Part shown: positions 59,090-64,000 of the stretch, piece by piece
How the letters are laid out: each line of letters starts with the position of its first letter
Position numbering within the stretch: position 1 is the first letter of the stretch
Assembly: GCA_965603495.1 (NCBI GenBank)
Contig: CBFDDF010000005.1
Coordinates: 62,001 to 126,000, forward strand
Direction of reading: 5' to 3'
DNA: 64,000 nucleotides
Source of the DNA: Thiomicrorhabdus sp965603495
GTDB taxonomy: Bacteria > Pseudomonadota > Gammaproteobacteria > Thiomicrospirales > Thiomicrospiraceae
Notes under the pieces: generated by a model
Database searches by the model: none
What the model was told of the DNA's origin: nothing
The model's input: only the letters and a program-made list of their open reading frames with translations
Made by a program: the position numbers and the translations under genes

Positions 59090-59120
59090 AAAACCACCAG
59101 GCCTGGTGGTTTTATTTTTA
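59090..59120 (-). terminator. Terminator after trxB built on palindrome copy 5
   Basis: AAAACCACCAGG and CCTGGTGGTTTT form a 12-bp stem with A/T-rich flanks, so it can work in both directions. It contains ACCAGGCCTGGT at 59096-59107, the fifth copy. Confidence 0.85.
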
Positions 59121-59133
59121 TGATTAATTAAAG

Positions 59134-60081
59134 TTATAGATTATCTAAATACTTCTCAGCATCTAAAGCCGCCATACAGCCGGCGCCCGCAGAGGTAATC
59201 GCTTGTTTGTATTGTTGATCCATGACATCTCCAGCCGCAAAAACACCCGGGATAGAGGTTTGTGTCGCATTGCCTTGAAGTCCACTTTGTACCTTAATGT
59301 AACCATTCGTCATTTCTAACTGGTTCTCAAACAATCCAGTATTAGGCGTGTGACCAATTGCAATGAATACGCCTGAAACATCTAGTTCCTTGGTCGAATC
59401 ATCTAACATGCTTTTCAGGCGAACGCCCGTCACGCCCATTTTGTCGCCCAGTACTTCATCTAAAGTTGCGTTATATTCGATGGAGATGTTGCCGTTTTCA
59501 GCTTTTTCCATCAAGTGTTTAGATAGGATTTTTTCAGAAGAGAAGGTGTCGCGACGGTGAACGATAGTGACTTCTGCTGCAATATTAGAGAGATATAATG
59601 CCTCTTCAACGGCAGTGTTGCCACCACCAATAACTGCTACTTTTTGGTTGCGGTAAAAGAAACCATCACAAGTGGCACAAGCTGAAACCCCTTTACCTTT
59701 AAAGGCTTCTTCTGATTCTAAGCCAAGATATTTAGCAGACGCACCTGTGGCAATGATTAAAGCGTCACAAGTGTATTCACCAGAATCGCCAATCAGTTTA
59801 AAAGGCTTGCTGGTCAACTCAGCTGTATGGATGTGGTCAAATAGTATTTCAGTCCCAAAACGCTCTGCATGCTGTTGCATACGAACCATCAAGTCTGGTC
59901 CTGTTAAACCTTCAGGGTCACCTGGCCAGTTATCAACTTCAGTCGTTGTTGTAAGTTGTCCACCTTGCTGCATACCGGTAATCATGACAGGTTCTAGATT
60001 CGCACGTGCTGCGTAAACGGCAGCTGTATAGCCTGCAGGGCCTGAGCCTAAAATAAGTAGTTTGCAATGTTTTGTCGCCAT
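59134..60081 (-). CDS. trxB: Thioredoxin reductase TrxB
   Basis: NADPH-dependent flavoenzyme that reduces thioredoxin. The 315 residues have FAD motif G-S-G-P-A-G-Y-T-A-A-V-Y-A, the redox centre C-A-T-C in S-A-C-A-T-C-D-G-F-F, the NADPH motif G-G-G-N-T-A-V-E-E-A, and the C-terminal A-A-G-D-V-M-D. GGGAATC precedes the ATG. It is divergent from ftsK; a palindrome lies in the shared promoter region. Confidence 0.96.
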   Translation of the reverse strand: MATKHCKLLILGSGPAGYTAAVYAARANLEPVMITGMQQGGQLTTTTEVDNWPGDPEGLTGPDLMVRMQQHAERFGTEILFDHIHTAELTSKPFKLIGDSGEYTCDALIIATGASAKYLGLESEEAFKGKGVSACATCDGFFYRNQKVAVIGGGNTAVEEALYLSNIAAEVTIVHRRDTFSSEKILSKHLMEKAENGNISIEYNATLDEVLGDKMGVTGVRLKSMLDDSTKELDVSGVFIAIGHTPNTGLFENQLEMTNGYIKVQSGLQGNATQTSIPGVFAAGDVMDQQYKQAITSAGAGCMAALDAEKYLDNL

Positions 60082-60205
60082 GGCTGATTCCCTTTACTTG
60101 ATTGCTTGGTTTTGTTTTTTGGCCGAAATCGTATCTTACAATACAGAATCGTGCTATTTTTATCATGCCTATAAAGTTAGATAGAGGCATTTTATGGGGG
60201 TTATG

Positions 60206-60221
60206 TGCTAAAATTTTAGCA
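60206..60221. promoter_or_regulatory. 16-bp palindrome between trxB and ftsK
   Basis: TGCTAAAATTTTAGCA is a perfect palindrome in the divergent promoter region. It could be an operator for a dimeric regulator; no known consensus is matched with certainty. Confidence 0.45.
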
Positions 60222-60374
60222 GTTTTTCGAGGATAAACTAGAGGGAATTACTATTAAATTAATATATTATATTTATTAGGATTCGCGGTTAGATGCGTTA
60301 CGCCTTTCTGCGCAACTTAGAAGAGTCTTCAATTAACACGATTTATCCCCTTTTTAATTTAATATAGAAGTTAC

Positions 60375-62927
60375 ATGTCGATAAATACCCCTAAATCTAA
60401 AATAATCACTCGAGCTAGTCAGCAAGCAGAGGTTTCTGAATCAACTGAGAAAGTTCCGACTTTACAGCGTTTTAGTTGGATCTTAAAAGACGGCGTCGTT
60501 CTGAGTTGTATCGGCTTAGCTTTTTTTCTATTTATCGTGCTTTTCAGCTATACCCCCCAAGATCCTGGGTTTGATTCCGTGGGTGCGGTTCATGATATTC
60601 ATAATTATGGCGGAAAAACCGGTGCCTGGTTATCCTCGATGATTCTGTATATCTTCGGCATATTCGGTTTTTTAATTCCTTTCGGGATACTGTTTGCAGG
60701 CTGGGTAACTCTTAAAATAAGAACGGGTAATGAGCTTGATTATCTACGCTTTATCATGAGTTTATTCGGTTTATTGCTCTTGATTACCGCTGGTTCCGGG
60801 CTAGCCAACCTTTATTTAGAGCCTAAGACCTCCTTAATTCAACTGCCTTATTCAGCGGGGGGGGTTTGGGGGTATGAATTTAGTGATTGGTTGGTCGGTG
60901 CGGTTGATTTATTGGGTGCTACTTTAATGCTGCTCGTTTTGTTCGCAGTGGCTTTCAGTATGTTGAGCAGTTGTTCTTGGCTTACGATCATTGAATCTAC
61001 CGGGCACAGGGCTTGGTTATTAGCCGATTATCTACGTGGTTTGGTGCAAGGCAAGGTCATTGAGTCCGAACGCTTTAAGTCAACTGTGCAATCGCTGAAA
61101 GATAAAAATACCTCTGTCCGTCAAAACCTACCTTCGGTCACCCCAAAAGCGGTAAGCAATCCACTCAAAGAAATCATCGCAAAACAACTGGCCAAAACCA
61201 AAGTGCAGCTGGCTAAAGGTCTGTCTGATGATGCCTTGCAAGAATTAGGAACTCCAAGCGATCGTAAAAAGGTGTCAACGAGTGTCAATGAAAGAAGTGA
61301 TGGCGCCTCAAAAGCGCTAGCAATGACAGAGGGTGAGGCACTATCGGATTCATCCGTCCCAGCTTCTGAAGTAAAAACGGCTGTGAGAGTCGGAGAGAAG
61401 CAAGCGCCTAACACCACCTTACCGTTTGTTCAATCCGGTGCTTTGCCGGGCTTGGATTTATTAGATCCACCCATGCTCTATGAAGAAGGTTTCTCTAAAG
61501 AAGAGTTGGCAGCACTCTCTGTCTTATTGGAGCAACGCTTGTTAGAGTTTGGCGTCACGGCACAGGTTGAATCAGTTCAGCCAGGGCCAGTGGTGACGCG
61601 TTTTGAGATTTTACCGGCTCCTGGGGTTAAGGTCAGTCAAATCAATAACCTGGCTAAAGATTTGGCGCGAGTCCTTTCTGTGCAGTCCGTTCGTGTGGTA
61701 GATGTTATTCCAGGTAAAGCGGTAGTCGGGATTGAAATTCCCAACGAACAACGCGAGATTGTCAGTTTTAGTGATGTACTCGCATCAGAAGAGTTTCAGT
61801 CAGCAAGCTCGCCATTAAGTATTGCTTTAGGGAAAGATATTGCCGGTAAACCCGTGGTGGCAGACATTGCCAAGATGCCGCATTTACTGGTCGCAGGTAC
61901 CACCGGCTCCGGTAAGTCGGTGGGGGTCAATAGTATGATCCTCAGTCTACTGTATAAAAGCACGCCTGAGCAAGTTCGCATGATTATGGTTGATCCTAAA
62001 ATGCTTGAATTATCGATTTATGACGATATTCCGCATTTGCTAACACCCGTGGTCACCGATATGAGTGAAGCTGCGAATGCCTTAAGATGGTGTGTTTTTG
62101 AGATGGATCGCCGTTATCAATTAATGGCTAAGTTAGGCGTCAGGAACATTGCCGGCTATAACTTAAAAGTAAAAACGGCAATTGATGCTGGCAAGCCAAT
62201 TATCGATCCACTCTACGCGCAGATTGCCAACTACGGCCATGACTTAGGTGAAGCGCCTCCAACGCTGGAAACCTTGCCTTATATTGTGGTGGTGGTCGAT
62301 GAATTTGCCGATATGATCATGGTGGTCGGCAAAGAGGTTGAGCAACTGATTGCCCGAATTGCTCAAAAAGCCCGTGCAGCTGGGATTCACTTGGTATTAG
62401 CAACTCAGCGGCCTTCGGTCAATGTCATTACCGGTTTGATTAAGGCGAATATTCCGACCCGTATGTCTTTTATGGTGAGTACTAAGATTGATTCACGAAC
62501 GATTCTTGATCAAGGTGGCGCTGAGCAGTTATTAGGGATGGGAGATATGTTATTCCTTCCACCCGGTTCTGGTAGTCCAAAGCGTGTACATGGTGCATTT
62601 ATGACAGATGATGAAGTCCACCGTGTAGCAGATTTTGTCCGCTCACAAGGTGCACCGCAATATCTGGAAAGCATTACTCAAGGGATTAGCAAACCCGACA
62701 GTAGCGGTGGGTCAGGGCCAGATGCAGAAAGTGATGAACTATATGATCAAGCCGTTGATTTCGTCGTGCAAGGTCGAAGAGTCTCAATCTCTTCCGTGCA
62801 ACGTCATTTTAGAATCGGTTATAACCGAGCAGCTAGAATTGTTGAAACCATGGAATCTTCGGGGGTCATTTCGACCGCAGGTGCAAATGGCACCCGTGAA
62901 GTATTAGCACCTAAGCCACAAGAATAA
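60375..62927 (+). CDS. ftsK: DNA translocase FtsK
   Basis: Septum-bound hexameric motor that clears chromosome ends and activates XerCD at dif. Four or five transmembrane helices lie in residues about 35-215; a linker of about 130 residues follows (to about 345). The motor domain has Walker A G-T-T-G-S-G-K-S at about 513-520, Walker B V-V-V-V-D-E-F-A-D-M, and the C-terminal gamma winged helix (V-S-I-S-S-V-Q-R-H-F-R-I-G-Y-N-R-A-A-R-I). At 850 residues it has a short linker form. A G8 run at 60857-60864 is in the membrane part. Confidence 0.95.
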   Translation: MSINTPKSKIITRASQQAEVSESTEKVPTLQRFSWILKDGVVLSCIGLAFFLFIVLFSYTPQDPGFDSVGAVHDIHNYGGKTGAWLSSMILYIFGIFGFLIPFGILFAGWVTLKIRTGNELDYLRFIMSLFGLLLLITAGSGLANLYLEPKTSLIQLPYSAGGVWGYEFSDWLVGAVDLLGATLMLLVLFAVAFSMLSSCSWLTIIESTGHRAWLLADYLRGLVQGKVIESERFKSTVQSLKDKNTSVRQNLPSVTPKAVSNPLKEIIAKQLAKTKVQLAKGLSDDALQELGTPSDRKKVSTSVNERSDGASKALAMTEGEALSDSSVPASEVKTAVRVGEKQAPNTTLPFVQSGALPGLDLLDPPMLYEEGFSKEELAALSVLLEQRLLEFGVTAQVESVQPGPVVTRFEILPAPGVKVSQINNLAKDLARVLSVQSVRVVDVIPGKAVVGIEIPNEQREIVSFSDVLASEEFQSASSPLSIALGKDIAGKPVVADIAKMPHLLVAGTTGSGKSVGVNSMILSLLYKSTPEQVRMIMVDPKMLELSIYDDIPHLLTPVVTDMSEAANALRWCVFEMDRRYQLMAKLGVRNIAGYNLKVKTAIDAGKPIIDPLYAQIANYGHDLGEAPPTLETLPYIVVVVDEFADMIMVVGKEVEQLIARIAQKARAAGIHLVLATQRPSVNVITGLIKANIPTRMSFMVSTKIDSRTILDQGGAEQLLGMGDMLFLPPGSGSPKRVHGAFMTDDEVHRVADFVRSQGAPQYLESITQGISKPDSSGGSGPDAESDELYDQAVDFVVQGRRVSISSVQRHFRIGYNRAARIVETMESSGVISTAGANGTREVLAPKPQE

Positions 62928-62984
62928 TAAACCAGTCCAATAGTGACACAACCCCGAATAATTAAACACGAGTGTTTTTATATC

Positions 62985-63617
62985 ATGAAAATAAACCGTC
63001 TACTAAAATGGACTCAGGCCTCTGTGATTGGGCTATTGCTGAGTTTGTCCAATAGTGTGCATGCAGAAAATGCACTACAAACTTATGTCAATAATCTCAA
63101 AACCTTTAGCGCCGATTTTGAACAAATTCAACCGGATGAAGCGTTGTTTGAGCTGAATAAATCGTTCGGCCATTTTGAGCTGAATCGTCCAGGTAAGTTA
63201 GTTTGGGAATATTTAAAGCCTGAACCTCAAAAAATTGTGGTCGATGGTGTTAATTTATGGGTCTTTGATAAAGACTTGGATCAAGTTACCGTGCGGCCGA
63301 TTGCGGATATTAAAGGCGATATTCCTTTAAGTTGGCTACTTTATAGCGAACAAATCGAGAGTAAATTTACCATTATCGATGCTGGACAGCGTAGCGGTAA
63401 ACATTGGTATAACCTGACCCCCAGAAAAGCCACTTATTTTCAAAGTATCGAAGTCGGTATGTTAGACGGTGAAATGGTCGAGGTTTGGATGTATCAAAGT
63501 TCAGACAACATCATTAAAGTCAGTTTTAAAAATATAGAATCTAATTCAGTGATTCCATTAAAGGCTTTTCAGTTCCAGTTGCCTGAAGGCATTGATTTGA
63601 TTGGTGAACCGCAGTAA
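62985..63617 (+). CDS. lolA: Outer-membrane lipoprotein carrier LolA
   Basis: Periplasmic carrier that brings lipoproteins from LolCDE to LolB. The ATG at 62985 gives a standard signal peptide ending H-A before E-N-A-L-Q; an in-frame GTG at 62943 would put 14 polar residues in front. The 210 residues contain F-S-A-D-F-E-Q, P-G-K-L-V-W-E-Y and D-G-V-N-L-W-V-F-D typical of LolA. The stop overlaps the rarA start by one base; ftsK-lolA-rarA is a conserved order. Confidence 0.93.
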   Translation: MKINRLLKWTQASVIGLLLSLSNSVHAENALQTYVNNLKTFSADFEQIQPDEALFELNKSFGHFELNRPGKLVWEYLKPEPQKIVVDGVNLWVFDKDLDQVTVRPIADIKGDIPLSWLLYSEQIESKFTIIDAGQRSGKHWYNLTPRKATYFQSIEVGMLDGEMVEVWMYQSSDNIIKVSFKNIESNSVIPLKAFQFQLPEGIDLIGEPQ

Positions 63618-64000
63618 TGTCTGTCTACCAACCGCTGTCAGACCGTCTGCGTCCAAAAGTTTTGGAAGGCTTTGTCGGTCAGACACATCTTTTAGGGCCT
63701 AAACGTGCGCTGTCGCGGATGTTAGAGACAGGCAGTTTGCACTCAATGGTTTTTTGGGGGCCACCAGGCGTTGGCAAAACCACCTTGGCGCGCTTGATTG
63801 CTTTACAATCAGACTTGCAGTTTATCAGTCTATCCGCAGTTTTGGATGGCGTGAAAGATGTCCGACTCGCGGTTGAGAAAGCCAAGCTACATCGAGAGCA
63901 GTTTAAGCAGGGCACTCTGTTATTTGTCGATGAGGTACATCGATTCAATAAAGCCCAGCAAGATGCGTTTCTACCTTATGTAGAAGATGGTACTTTTGTG
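63617..64000 (+). CDS. rarA: Replication-associated recombination protein RarA, 5' part
   Basis: AAA+ ATPase of the clamp-loader type acting at stalled replication forks. The frame is open from the ATG (overlapping the lolA stop) to the window end, 128 codons. It begins M-S-V-Y-Q-P-L-S-D-R-L-R-P and includes Walker A G-P-P-G-V-G-K-T-T and the DExH-like Walker B L-F-V-D-E-V-H-R-F-N-K-A-Q-Q-D, which is the RarA/WRNIP1 signature. The remaining part lies outside the window. Confidence 0.95.
   Translation, partial: MSVYQPLSDRLRPKVLEGFVGQTHLLGPKRALSRMLETGSLHSMVFWGPPGVGKTTLARLIALQSDLQFISLSAVLDGVKDVRLAVEKAKLHREQFKQGTLLFVDEVHRFNKAQQDAFLPYVEDGTFV

Noticed and set aside
60207..60374. tRNA or other RNA gene before ftsK
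   Set aside because: No cloverleaf or conserved tRNA boxes; only AT-rich leader and a palindrome are visible. No tRNA or rRNA was recognised anywhere in the window.

Overview
The window is a contiguous polar-flagellum and chemotaxis region of a gammaproteobacterium, followed by a few housekeeping genes. The evidence for that class and for a polar flagellum is the fleQ-fleS-fleR cascade, flhF-flhG placement genes, sigma-54 (-24/-12) promoters, a fliA-cheY-cheZ-cheA block, and the trxB / ftsK-lolA-rarA order. Moderately AT-rich codon use and gene content would fit the Thiomicrospira/Hydrogenovibrio/Thiomicrorhabdus type of sulfur oxidiser, but that is an inference and the genus cannot be proved from the window.

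Layout. 1-7010: rod, ring and hook-junction genes (flgF 3' end, flgG, H, I, J, K, L). 7079-8329: a dedicated MltC-like lytic transglycosylase, which fits the absence of a muramidase domain from FlgJ. 8360-15399: a flagellin glycosylation island with intact pseC, pseF, a sugar O-methyltransferase, a Maf-type glycosyltransferase and a sialidase-fold protein; pseB, pseG and pseI are present only as small deletion remnants. 15917-21961: two flagellins, FlaG, a long FliD, FliS and a FliT-like protein. 22049-25754: regulators FleQ (without its N-terminal receiver-like domain), FleS and FleR. 25931-46765: fliEFGHIJ, fliK, a small MCP-domain protein, motAB, fliLMNOPQR, flhBA, flhF, flhG and fliA. 46824-57326: cheY, cheZ, cheA, cheW, then an opposed cluster (CheW, CheY, STAS, FlhB C-terminal homologue, plus a second FliK-like gene upstream), then cheR, cheB and an MCP. 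57403-64000: a small membrane protein, a NIF3-like protein, a probable small RNA, an FKBP-type isomerase, trxB, ftsK, lolA and the 5' part of rarA.

Regulation can be read from the DNA. Eight sites match the sigma-54 consensus with exact GG-N10-GC spacing, upstream of flgI, the transglycosylase, fliD, fliE, fliK, cheA, the reverse-strand cheW cluster and the last MCP. Three sites match the sigma-28 consensus: before the first flagellin, before fliD (next to its sigma-54 site) and inside flgJ ahead of flgKL. This gives the usual hierarchy: FleQ/sigma-54, then FleSR/sigma-54, then FliA/sigma-28.

Most unusual points: a 12-bp palindrome ACCAGGCCTGGT occurs five times, three times in terminator positions and twice in coding DNA in the same frame; the pseudaminic acid genes are eroded; a sigma-54 start site is predicted inside the loop of a hairpin that masks the transglycosylase ribosome binding site; CheA has three FliM-like CheY-docking motifs where the P2 domain would be; and several genes carry tandem repeats (fliK, fliN) or long homopolymers (C12T10, G10, G8, C8).
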